DNA of 64,000 nt from an uncultured Dorea sp. GTDB lineage: Bacteria; Bacillota; Clostridia; Lachnospirales; Lachnospiraceae. The stretch covers positions 1-64,000 of the forward strand of contig CAJTOH010000017.1 in assembly GCA_910577685.1 (NCBI GenBank), in the 5' to 3' direction. Each line of letters opens with the position of its first letter. The first letter of the stretch is position 1. The notes below the pieces were generated by a model. That model searched no databases. It was not told the origin of the DNA and saw nothing but the letters and a program-made list of their open reading frames with translations. Both the position numbers and the translations under genes were made by a program. Below are positions 44,601 to 52,250 of the stretch, piece after piece.

Positions 44601-45079
44601 AGTTCGAGGGAACTTAGACACCGTTTCCCAATCCGGTAATTCTCTTGCAGCAATTCCCCCGTATGCCAGAAAAACAGCCGGTTCACGTCGTTTGTCGCCG
44701 TATCCACGTCGAATACCGCGCCCACACACTGCTTTTCCTTTGTATTCGTCTGCGTTAGCTCAAGCACAATGGTACTGGAAAAATTCCGGTTTCTTAAGTA
44801 TTGCGCCTCGTTGTTCTCGCTGATATTGACCATGCCCCGCAGGTATTCGATCAAGGTACGGTCGGAGTCGTCCGCCGCCGCCTTGTTGAAGAATCCCCTG
44901 CCGTCTGTGCTGGCGTACAGCACGATCTGCAAGGCGTCGATGACCGTGGACTTCCCGCTGCCGGAATGTCCGGTAAAAAAATTGATTCCCTCGCTTAATG
45001 TCAGTACCTTTCTGTCTATGTAATGCCAGTTATTCAGGCATATCCTCGATAGCGCTTTGAATGACTGTCTCGTCTCCAA
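41672..45079 (-). CDS. jetC: SMC-like ATPase of a Wadjet/MksBEF-type condensin (JetC/MksB-like)
   Basis: 1135 residues from a TTG at 45079 with GGAGGAGG 6 nt upstream; the longer ATG reading from 45142 lacks a site. Walker A GHSGSGKST (37-45) near the start, long coiled coils (~250-450 and ~640-800) around a hinge-like region (~470-600, with ...VEGYMGNNKLLLIVEPAYAK), then the ABC signature NSGGEGQNPLYVALLASF and Walker B IRLVVLDEAFSKMD at the end. This is the layout of MukB/MksB/JetC ATPases. Wadjet complexes extrude DNA loops and cut small plasmids through JetD; MksBEF complexes without JetD help organise chromosomes. The jetB gene overlaps upstream. No jetD follows. Confidence 0.82.
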   Translation of the reverse strand: METRQSFKALSRICLNNWHYIDRKVLTLSEGINFFTGHSGSGKSTVIDALQIVLYASTDGRGFFNKAAADDSDRTLIEYLRGMVNISENNEAQYLRNRNFSSTIVLELTQTNTKEKQCVGAVFDVDTATNDVNRLFFWHTGELLQENYRIGKRCLSSLELREYLQRTFSPEQFYCGTSNERFRRQLYDIYLGGLDMEKFPRLFKRAIPFRMNIKLEEFVKEYICMEQDIHIEDLQESVMQYGRMRGKIEETVEEIRRLTQIREHYQYYDGKREASKMCAYQIDRLEMLRLAAQVQECRDKIESRREEIDAGERQKAGLEEEQQGIQGEYEEVILRIANSGYSGLEAEQEAAETALRRLENSKVRWRQTAERLKAWKDKDITPNQVLWDIDKFAGEDISEEELERLMESLGDIQEDLEEQRQEADAELRRIKKEEREARDELKALKQGKKAYPKELEEARFKLRERLHERCGKFVNVHILADLLDLKDQRWQNSVEGYMGNNKLLLIVEPAYAKAAMDIYQEMDKKKFFRASVLDTEKVMKEARPAKKGSLAEEVLAKEPYVQAYINFFLGNVMKCETVAELRDNRIGITPDCVLYHSFRLQHIQPENYTRCAYIGEVSMRQRILRLEEQCQKMQEERLPLQEQLEEIRRTMQLERLNQPVGDYLGWLGDIREIPGKVRQKNQIEEKMRKLKSESVDEWEVRKQELKEKQDAKKAQAVKVQETIWNYQKEIEKLHEELLQAEAGIMEQRQKLGVKLRAESERTADLSNGEEAVEQADRYEQEFQRYLAGKKSVNYDYLKRQRLADLYPMREAEEEAYRKLVEERSGYVRNYPNRTFSTAIRDNIPYDDLLENLRCDELESFRESAKEQARSAVEHFKDDFIFKIRSAIREAYQRKDELNRIISGLDFGKDKYQFVITKNKGADGRYYKMFMDDALQLHPSQLTDTMENQLDMFTMEHENQYGELINELVNVFIPPENATQEELNEAKKNMDKYADYRTYLSFDMQQIIKGQRDIAIGLGRMIKKNSGGEGQNPLYVALLASFAQVYKVNTPARVKRNPTIRLVVLDEAFSKMDAEKVASCISLIRGLGFQAIISATNDKIQNYLENVDKTFVYANPNKRHISIQEFERKDFGELTE

Positions 45080-45674
45080 AATTGTCCTCCTCCCCGAACG
45101 TTGCCAGCAGTTCCCGGATTTCATCCCCCAAAAGTACCGCATTAATACATGGATAAATAATGATTCTCGTCTGCTCGTTCATTTCCTCCAAGGCTTCCAG
45201 CGGCTCAATCATCTGATACTTTTTCAGAAGCGCGACCGTACGCCTCATTTCCGTAACGGACGGCAGGCTTTTCAATACGCGGAATTCGCCCGCCTTGCCG
45301 TTAATAGCCCCCAAAGTCGTCACAATATGGCTGCTTGACGATACGGCCGCCATCTGTTCGTCATAAATGAGCTTCAATACCAACAGGTAGATTGTCCCAA
45401 GCCTTGACAGCTTCTTTGCCCAGACTTGTCCGCCCTGAATGTAGATGACGCCCATGTGTGCGTTTTCTTTCAATGCGATTCCTGCTATGGCAAAATACTC
45501 CTGCAGAAATTCCAGATGTTTGCTGCATGTCCGGTATTCCTTAACATACTGCATCCTTCCCGTTCGCCGGTCATATCGGCGTTCCAGAAGATAAGTCTGG
45601 AAGAAAAGGGTCCGGATGACCTCCGTCAGCATGTCCTGTTCCTCCTGAGTGATTTGCTCAAAATATTCTATCAA
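45030..45674 (-). CDS. jetB: JetB/MksE-like subunit
   Basis: 214 residues, TTG start with GGGAGG 6 nt upstream. It contains no enzyme motif; predicted winged-helix fold (e.g. LPSVTEMRRTVALLKKYQMI ~130-149) and an acidic C-terminus. Length, composition and the overlap with the SMC-type gene fit the DUF4194/DUF6063-type JetB/MksE subunits that bridge the kleisin (JetA/MksF) and the ATPase. Its start codon overlaps the TGA stop of the frameshifted AAA-ATPase-like gene (TTGA), so it is now coupled to that gene instead of to jetA. Confidence 0.75.
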   Translation of the reverse strand: MIEYFEQITQEEQDMLTEVIRTLFFQTYLLERRYDRRTGRMQYVKEYRTCSKHLEFLQEYFAIAGIALKENAHMGVIYIQGGQVWAKKLSRLGTIYLLVLKLIYDEQMAAVSSSSHIVTTLGAINGKAGEFRVLKSLPSVTEMRRTVALLKKYQMIEPLEALEEMNEQTRIIIYPCINAVLLGDEIRELLATFGEEDNFGDETVIQSAIEDMPE

Positions 45675-47139
45675 TGTTTTCCTCCCTGATCCAAAGTTTT
45701 AAATTTTTCAATTCTACAGCCATGTATCTGCGTTTTTTCATTGTAGTTTATACCTATCAATAATATATCTCCGCCATATTCTTCAAAAACCTCGGGATAA
45801 TGCTTTTCACGAATCTGCCGTATCGCTCCCTCTTCACTTTTATCCCATTTCAATTCAATCAGTAAAAGCGGTAAATCCGATGCCTTTTTGGGCAGATAGA
45901 TAAGGTCTGCATACCCTTTTCTATTTCTTTCGCCACCGCATCTTCATCCATGTTCAGCGTATCCTTTATAATTTTTTCAGAATCAAGAATTATCTTCGCA
46001 ACATCCCTATATTTACTGCCCTTTACTGCCCGCACAAATTCCTGCCTGACTTCCTCGTTTGGGATAAATACACTTTTCGTATCTGAATCATATGCCAAAT
46101 AACCAAGATGTATCAACAATGTAAGCACATCATCCCGATTTTTTATACTGGTCATATCATTCTGGAAAGTTCCGGTATCAATGGTACATCTGTCCCCTCC
46201 CAGCATCCGGACAATCACATCCTTCAATCCTTGTTCATCCATTTCTATATATAACTTTAAAGCTTCGTAAGTCTCTGTCTGTGTCCAATAATTTCCAAAC
46301 TCCTCACTTTTCACTGCTTCCATAACGGAATTAGGGCTATAGACAGACTTTACCCTGTGAAATGAATATCCGTCATACCAATATTTCATTTCCTCAAAAT
46401 CCATTCCACATTGCTCACACAGCTCTTTTACTTCATTTTCCGTAAATCCCACATACTTTGCCAGTTTTTTAGGCTGAATCATGGTGTATTCACGAAAATC
46501 CGTTAAGGCAGACTGCGTACCATACTTTTTAATCGGCAATATTCCCGTCATATATGCCGCCTCGACCATTTTGTCCGTCTGGCTGCTTTTAAACAGCCCT
46601 CTCAACAACCGGAGATACTCTTTATGCAGAGCGTCGTCATCCTTCGCCTCTCTGAAAAGCGCATCCCATTCGTCAATAAGAATAATAAATTTATTTCCTG
46701 TGGCTTCGCTTACATGCGCTAAGGCAACCGGAAGCGAATCGCTGGATTGTGAAATATTCGGGAACTGCCGCCTTAACTCCTGAATAACTTCTTTTTGAAG
46801 ATATCCCACGGTATCCTTTATATTTCCAACCGTGGATATAAACCATGTGATATCCAGATAAATGACGTCATACTGATTCATATATTTCCTATAAGAAATA
46901 TCCCGGGCTATTTCCAGATCTTCAAATAACCGGCTTGAATCATTACTTTTATCATAATATGCGCATAACATCTTAGCAGAATATGATTTACCAAATCTCC
47001 TTGGCCTGCTCACACATACCAGCTTATCATTTGTCCCAAGAGTCCCGTTCATAAATGAAATCAATCCCGATTTATCCACATACATCCCCTTACGTATTGC
47101 AGCAAATCCATCATTGCCTAGATTCAAGTACTTCCCCAT
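45671..47139 (-). pseudogene. AAA-ATPase-like/DUF1703 gene broken by a single-base frameshift
   Basis: The first frame (47139-45859) encodes MGKYLNLGNDGFAAIRKGMY, then YVDKSGL, P-loop SRPRRFGKS and Walker B FIILIDEWDAL: the complete ATPase part. After EIEKG it runs out of frame and stops. The other frame continues exactly from the same point as KGYADLIYLPKKASDLPLLL then IELKWD (intact E-x-K) to the stop at 45671. One added base in the A4 tract (T4 at 45917-45920 on the plus strand) would restore a protein of ~489 residues. It may be a real pseudogene, a phase-variable tract or a sequencing error. It starts 138 nt from the inverted copy at 47277. Confidence 0.88.
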
Positions 47140-47276
47140 ATATCAACACTCCCTTCACTACTGCGAAATGCCTCTTTCTAATTATAATGGTATTCTCCCA
47201 AATATACAACTTCTTTACAACGCAGGACTTTTCATATTGCACAACCTCCCCTCTGATATTATAATATGTTCAGGAG

Positions 47277-47642
47277 GTGAGTACAAATGGGAACTTCTCC
47301 GGTATCCGAAACGATGTCTATGTCGATAAAAGCGGACTTAAATTGCCGTCCGGACGCGGGTATGCCGATATTGTATATTTCCCGAAAAGAATGTCTCCCT
47401 TACCCGCGCTGGTCATTGAATTGAAATGGAACCAATCCGTAAAAGGAGCCATTCACCAGATAAAAGGAAAAAATTATCCGGCCGTCCTTTCTGACTACGG
47501 CGGTGATATTTTGTTAGTTGGAATTTCTTATGAAAAAGATAATATAAAAAATGAATACAGGCATACCTGCCTAATTGAAGAATGTAAACGTATTGATAAC
47601 TTTACAAATATGCATAAATGCGCTAAAATTACAGATAGATAG
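47277..47642 (+). pseudogene. Doubly deleted AAA-ATPase-like/DUF1703 remnant, inverted relative to its neighbour
   Basis: The family start ATGGGA at 47288 has an ideal AGGAGGT site, but is out of frame with what follows because a small deletion removed the YLNxGN segment. The readable frame gives NFSGIRNDVYVDKSGL joined directly to SGRGYADIVYFPKR, so about 370-400 codons of the ATPase are missing, then VIELKWNQSVKGAIHQIKGK and GGDILLVGISYEKD from the nuclease domain. It has no P-loop. The GTG at 47277 used for the open frame sits on the ribosome site and is unlikely to be used. Confidence 0.82.
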
Positions 47643-47668
47643 ATTTGCTATGAAAGGTGGTACGGAAT

Positions 47669-48025
47669 ATGGAAGAAAAGAGAAGAGACCGGCGAATCAG
47701 CCTGACGGCGCGGTTAGCGATTAAGAATATGAGCGGCAGTTCAGCCGAAGCTCAGAGCGTAGAGATTGACGTACTGAATGTATCCAAGACAGGCGTGGGA
47801 TTTATCTGCGCCGCCCCCTTATTGATTGGCGAAGTGTATGAAGCTGATTTGAAACTCTGGACGGACGAAGTCATTCATGCATTTTTAAAAGTAGTCAGAA
47901 TCGAACAGACGGAGGATGAGCGTTATATGTGCGGAACGATTTTCATCGGGCTGCCTGAGATGAACGCCAAACGGATCGAGATCTACGATATGCTGAACCG
48001 GATTGACGAAGGTTCGCAGCAATAA
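47669..48025 (+). CDS. PilZ domain protein
   Basis: 118 residues from ATG 47669 (AAAGGTGG 8 nt upstream; a GTG at 47657 is in frame). Single PilZ domain: RRDRR near residue 5-9 and NVSKTGVGF (~43-51) match the RxxxR and D/NxSxxG residues that bind cyclic di-GMP. Usual length for stand-alone PilZ proteins, which act as second-messenger receptors for motility or surface behaviour. It lies between jetA and the remnant genes, on the opposite strand to jetA, with no diguanylate cyclase nearby. Hairpin downstream. Confidence 0.85.
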   Translation: MEEKRRDRRISLTARLAIKNMSGSSAEAQSVEIDVLNVSKTGVGFICAAPLLIGEVYEADLKLWTDEVIHAFLKVVRIEQTEDERYMCGTIFIGLPEMNAKRIEIYDMLNRIDEGSQQ

Positions 48026-48046
48026 CAATTAATTCACTGTGTAACG

Positions 48047-48086
48047 AAACATAGGGCTGCGGGTAATCCCACAGCCCTATGTTTTT
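48047..48086 (+). terminator. Terminator after the PilZ gene
   Basis: 12-bp arms AACATAGGGCTG and CAGCCCTATGTT, inner GGG/CCC pairing, then TTTTT on the plus strand; probably also serves jetA from the other side. Confidence 0.8.
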
Positions 48087-48099
48087 AACGAGCCCTCTC

Positions 48100-49461
48100 T
48101 CAGACGCCCCGGCGCACGAACCTAAGGGCCGGATAACGGTATCCTTTTCGCTCCACAAGATCCGCATCCTCCTCAAGAACCGCGTACCTGCTGTTCTTCC
48201 TCGTACTGTAATCATATGCAAGAATCAGCTTCTCGAAGTCTTCCGCGCTCCTAAGCTCCATCCTTGACGCATCCATGACCTCATCCTCCATATGCGCCTC
48301 AATGAATTCCTCAATCTCTTCCTTGCTGTACCGCACCTGAATCCGGTTCAGCCGCAGAACATCATCTTTATCCAGATCCGGCGTTTCCGCGTCTGCCTTT
48401 AACTGACTTACAAAATCCTTCCGGCTCTTGCGGCGTTTGTACAAGGACTTCTCCGATAACATCTCCACAGAGAAAAGATTCATCTTCTCTCCCGTCTTTG
48501 CAAGCAGCTCGTCCTGTCCCTCCCCGGCCGACAGTCGATTCAGAAGCCGCACCACCAGCCCTTTGGTATCCGACTCGCCGCTTAAGAGATAGTTAAGCCT
48601 CGTAACAGTCGCCCGAACATACTTTGTATGCTCCTTATCCATATTGGAAATCCGGTGTTCGATATCATCAAATCCCCTGTCAATCAAATCCAAAAGCTCC
48701 AGCACATCGTCCCTCGTATCCCCCATCGCCCGGGCGCACCTGCGGACATTCTCAATCCATTCCTCATTCTCCCGCATCTCACGGATAAATTTCTTGATAT
48801 CCATCTTGTAAATATAGAAATTATCGGAGGTTTTCAGGATATGGTACTTCTTGCATACAATTTCCTCCACATACCCTTCCAGATGTTCCCTGAGCAGATC
48901 GCCGTAGGACTCCTGATCGAGAAGCCGTGCGAAAAACTTATCCATATTGTGGAGCATGTCCTGCAGCGCCTTATTGAGCCTCCGGGTATTAACCAGCGCC
49001 GTCCTCAGCATACTCAGGCTGGCTCTCGGGTCGTTGCGGAATGAGAACAGCGTAGCGTAAACATTCTGGATATAGATATCCGTCTCTTCCATCTCGTCGG
49101 AATTCAGCCGCTCGAACGCATCAATAAACACGGACGAATAGTCCGGAATCACGATATTCGTCACCAGCGTATGGTAATCCTCAATCCGTTTCAGCCAGCC
49201 GGTTTTCAAAAGCCATCCCAGAATCCGCGAGGACGGCGTCTCCATAAGGTCTGTCTCCGTATCGCTCTCCTCCGCCTGCAGCTCAAAACGTTTCCTCGCG
49301 TTCATATCGCTAAGCATCTGAATACATACTTCCCGTGTAAGAAAATAATTGCTGTACCGGTATTCATCGTTGATACACAAAAGCGCTTCTATATAAATCT
49401 CCCGGTTCACGCTTCGGAATAGACTCCAAAACGTGTCCGGGATCTCATTACGTAACTGCAT
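48100..49461 (-). CDS. jetA: JetA/MksF-like kleisin subunit
   Basis: 453 residues; ATG with AAAGGAAG 5 nt upstream. Starts MQLRNEIPDTFWSLFRSVNR and continues YSNYFLTREVCIQMLSDMNA, which from memory matches the JetA family (Pfam JetA, formerly DUF5716) of Wadjet systems. Mostly helical; acidic stretch near 70; no enzyme motif, as expected for a kleisin that closes the SMC ring. The start is 2 nt after the stop of a surface-protein gene, so it is read in that operon. In typical Wadjet operons jetA is followed directly by jetB; here 2.4 kb intervene. Confidence 0.78.
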   Translation of the reverse strand: MQLRNEIPDTFWSLFRSVNREIYIEALLCINDEYRYSNYFLTREVCIQMLSDMNARKRFELQAEESDTETDLMETPSSRILGWLLKTGWLKRIEDYHTLVTNIVIPDYSSVFIDAFERLNSDEMEETDIYIQNVYATLFSFRNDPRASLSMLRTALVNTRRLNKALQDMLHNMDKFFARLLDQESYGDLLREHLEGYVEEIVCKKYHILKTSDNFYIYKMDIKKFIREMRENEEWIENVRRCARAMGDTRDDVLELLDLIDRGFDDIEHRISNMDKEHTKYVRATVTRLNYLLSGESDTKGLVVRLLNRLSAGEGQDELLAKTGEKMNLFSVEMLSEKSLYKRRKSRKDFVSQLKADAETPDLDKDDVLRLNRIQVRYSKEEIEEFIEAHMEDEVMDASRMELRSAEDFEKLILAYDYSTRKNSRYAVLEEDADLVERKGYRYPALRFVRRGV

Positions 49462-49463
49462 AC

Positions 49464-52037
49464 TTACTTCCTTTTTTTGTCCGAGCCTTTCCCGAAGACC
49501 TCCTTCCAGAAACTAAATCCCTTCGAAGCGGCGGCCTCCTCCCAGCCGACAGCCACCGGCGCGGCCTCCGGGACAACAAACTCAATTCCCTTATCCGTCT
49601 TTGTTACCTCCGGATAGACAATAGTTCCCGCTTTTACGTCTTCAATATCTTCCGGATAGATATAGGCAACCACAGCGTCGTGAGAGTTCTGCGTTATTCC
49701 CTTTGAGTACGGAATCGTGATCGTCATTCCTTCTGACGGATCTATATCTGCCCTCGCCCTTTTCCAATCCGATCCCCCCTTTTCCTTTCGCATCAGGGAA
49801 GCGTCAAAGACATTCACATATGTCTGGCTGATTCCTTTCTTCATTACAGCCTGAATCAGCCCTTTTTGAATCTTGCTGGGGAAATCATAGTCCGGCTCGG
49901 CTCTGAGTCCGTCCGGGACGTAAGATATGCCGCTCTCAATATCCAGCCGATACGCCGTGCCCTCTCCAAACTCCAACTCCGGCGGCGCAACCGTAATCTT
50001 AACGTCATTGATCACGGAGGAAAGAACCGGCAGCTCTTCCGGCAGCGCATAGTTTGCCGCCGCCTTGTCGTCTCCAAGCGAATACCTGTCGTTTTCATCT
50101 TTCCATATCAGCGTAATCTTCTGCTCGTCCCCTGCCAGACCATTGTGGGTTCCTGTAATCTTATCTGCCGGAAAAATGGCGGTAAGCTTCTCCCCCTTCG
50201 CATCTGCGGGAAGGATCCCCTCCACACTCAGCTCTCCGTAGACATAAACGTTCCTATCCCTTGTATTGCCGGCAATCTCCAGATCTCCCGTATTCCATTC
50301 CAACTGAATAGGCGTAATATTCCACTCCTTCGTCACAGAAGTATTACCTGCCAGCACATAGTTCCCCTCATAACCTTCTTCCAGAAAGAAGTCCAGCGTC
50401 GCCCCATAGGTTCCGACCTCCGTCGCAGTATTTACTCCGCCAATAGTCACCTTCAGCCCGTCCGGCATATCGGCGCGGAAATCAAAAGAATGTTCCGTAC
50501 CGTCATAGACAAACGACGCCTTGCTCTTCTCCTCCCAATTAACCTTAGAGACGTCTATCTCTTTGGGAGATACCTGAATTCCCAGAGTATAAGTAACCTC
50601 TTTTCCATTCTCCTTATAGTAAAACGTAATGGATTCCTGCCCTACTTTGAGATTCCCGTCTTTTACCTTAACCTTATCGTTCGCCAGCTTCTTCGTTGCT
50701 CCGGAACTATACCTAACAGCAGCTTCCATGCCCTTCTTACTAAAACGTTCGCCATAGGTATAACGGGTCTTTTCAGGTGGTGTGTTAAGCACAAGTTCAG
50801 TCAGTTCACCTGGGTCAAGAACCTCAAATGTCTTACTCGCCTGATTCGACTCGTCGTCCGGATCGGTAAATGCAACGGTATATGTTCCCTTCTCGATGAC
50901 TTTGGACGGCTTAATCTCCATCTCCCAGTCGTCTCCCTGAGCCCTTCCAAATACCTGGCCGCGTACTATAACGGTCGGCCCGCGCTCCTTAATACTGTCC
51001 TGAACGTATTTCTTCACATAGTCCGTATGATCCTCGCCTGTGCCGTACAACATTCTGTCCGGCACTTCGAACATATCCGCGGTAATCCCGCTGAGTATAT
51101 AGAATTCACCTTCGCCGCTCAGTCCGCCGTTTCCTTTCAGGCTGTTCTCATTTCCAATCTTAAGGACGCCGTTATTCACCAGATTGCCCTCAAGAGTCAG
51201 GGGATATTTCTGCAAAACCGTCAATGTCCGCCGCTTTGGTATGGTCAGCGTCTTGCCGAAGGGAACCAGCAGGCCCTCTTTATTTAAAGTATAATTGCCA
51301 TACACCTGCCCCTCCGCTCCGTCAAACAAAACCCCTGACACAAACTCTTTCTTTCCCGCGCTCACGCTGCCGGCGTCGATCCATGCCGTCCCGTCGTCGT
51401 CGGAAACCAAAGCTCCGCTCTCCGCCCCCGTCCCGGTATTTCCTTTGCCGATGGAAGACGTGCTGATCACGCCGCTGTTAATCTCAATAGTACCGCAGCC
51501 GGCGTTCTCCGTATCATTTCCCTGATTATCCTTAAAAGTACCGCCTATTCCTGCGCCGGAGGATTCCGAACCAACCCATGAATTCAGTGTTGCTCCCGCT
51601 TTGGCTTCAATCTTCAAAACCGCCTCCTCAGGAACGGCAATTCCGGCGTATCCGTCAGACTGAAGTACGTTCGTCCCCCTCAGGGTAAGGCTTACCTTTG
51701 CCTTCGGAGCTATATATAAAGGATTATACCCCTTGTCTGCGGCGGCTCGAATCCTGACTTCATCTAATATAATCTCATGATTCTTACCGCTTACTACCGT
51801 CACGACATTTTCCGTCTCCCTGCCGTTCGAGGTGATCACATAACTTCCATCCTCCGGTCCGTCTTTCAGCTCGCCGCCGTTCTGCCGATAACCGTCTCTG
51901 CTAATCTCAATGTCGCCTTTTGACAGATCCAGATTAACATTGTCGGAAGCGCTGACCGTCATTCCTCCCCAGAGGAAGAATACGGCTGCGGCGATTCCGA
52001 TCAAGTTCCTTCTTGAATACATTCGCTTCTTATACAT
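49464..52037 (-). CDS. Large secreted surface protein with Ig-like and MBG-type domains
   Basis: 857 residues from ATG 52037 (GAAGG 9 nt upstream). Signal peptide MYKKRMYSRRNLIGIAAAVF to ~residue 30 (VSAS). Residues ~45-240 are Gly/Ser/Asn-rich repeats (e.g. GTIEINSGVISTSSIGKGN) of beta-solenoid type. A bacterial Ig-like group-3 domain spans ~400-490 (LTELVLNTPPEKTRYTYGE), then MBG-like beta domains, and a C-terminal module (YRLDIESGISYVPDGL... PYSKGITQNSHDAVVAYIYPED) homologous to the end of the protein at 583-3948. No LPxTG motif or membrane tail; the end is basic (KGSDKKRK), so attachment is unclear. jetA follows after 2 nt. Confidence 0.85.
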   Translation of the reverse strand: MYKKRMYSRRNLIGIAAAVFFLWGGMTVSASDNVNLDLSKGDIEISRDGYRQNGGELKDGPEDGSYVITSNGRETENVVTVVSGKNHEIILDEVRIRAAADKGYNPLYIAPKAKVSLTLRGTNVLQSDGYAGIAVPEEAVLKIEAKAGATLNSWVGSESSGAGIGGTFKDNQGNDTENAGCGTIEINSGVISTSSIGKGNTGTGAESGALVSDDDGTAWIDAGSVSAGKKEFVSGVLFDGAEGQVYGNYTLNKEGLLVPFGKTLTIPKRRTLTVLQKYPLTLEGNLVNNGVLKIGNENSLKGNGGLSGEGEFYILSGITADMFEVPDRMLYGTGEDHTDYVKKYVQDSIKERGPTVIVRGQVFGRAQGDDWEMEIKPSKVIEKGTYTVAFTDPDDESNQASKTFEVLDPGELTELVLNTPPEKTRYTYGERFSKKGMEAAVRYSSGATKKLANDKVKVKDGNLKVGQESITFYYKENGKEVTYTLGIQVSPKEIDVSKVNWEEKSKASFVYDGTEHSFDFRADMPDGLKVTIGGVNTATEVGTYGATLDFFLEEGYEGNYVLAGNTSVTKEWNITPIQLEWNTGDLEIAGNTRDRNVYVYGELSVEGILPADAKGEKLTAIFPADKITGTHNGLAGDEQKITLIWKDENDRYSLGDDKAAANYALPEELPVLSSVINDVKITVAPPELEFGEGTAYRLDIESGISYVPDGLRAEPDYDFPSKIQKGLIQAVMKKGISQTYVNVFDASLMRKEKGGSDWKRARADIDPSEGMTITIPYSKGITQNSHDAVVAYIYPEDIEDVKAGTIVYPEVTKTDKGIEFVVPEAAPVAVGWEEAAASKGFSFWKEVFGKGSDKKRK

Positions 52038-52179
52038 ATGCATTATCCTTCTTTATCTCTTCTTTTACTTATCCGCCTGCTATTTTAACGTCATAAGTAT
52101 AACATACCCTATTTATATTTTCCATAATAACCGCCAAAACGCGGCATGAAAATTTCTCCTATTCAATGGAGCGGATTCC

Positions 52180-52208
52180 TTGAATTTTCTGTCGAAAATT
52201 GTTATGAT
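52180..52208 (+). promoter_or_regulatory. Promoter of the Ala/Gln-rich membrane protein gene
   Basis: TTGAAT (52180-52185), 17-bp spacer, TATGAT (52203-52208). The start site near 52215 lies past the ATG at 52146, which supports the GTG start at 52251. Nothing else was seen between 52038 and 52250. Confidence 0.7.
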
Positions 52209-52250
52209 AGGTATGGAAAAGATATTCATACACAAAAGGAGGGAGTAATT

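Noticed and set aside
45900..45930. Programmed -1 frameshift as the normal way to make the ATPase-nuclease
   Set aside because: The slip site GAAAAGG is not a canonical X-XXY-YYZ heptamer and related copies are also broken, so decay or a sequence error is more likely.
49866..51287. Plus-strand 473-codon open frame
   Set aside because: Antisense to the surface protein gene, which has a clear signal peptide and domains; the antisense translation resembles no family.
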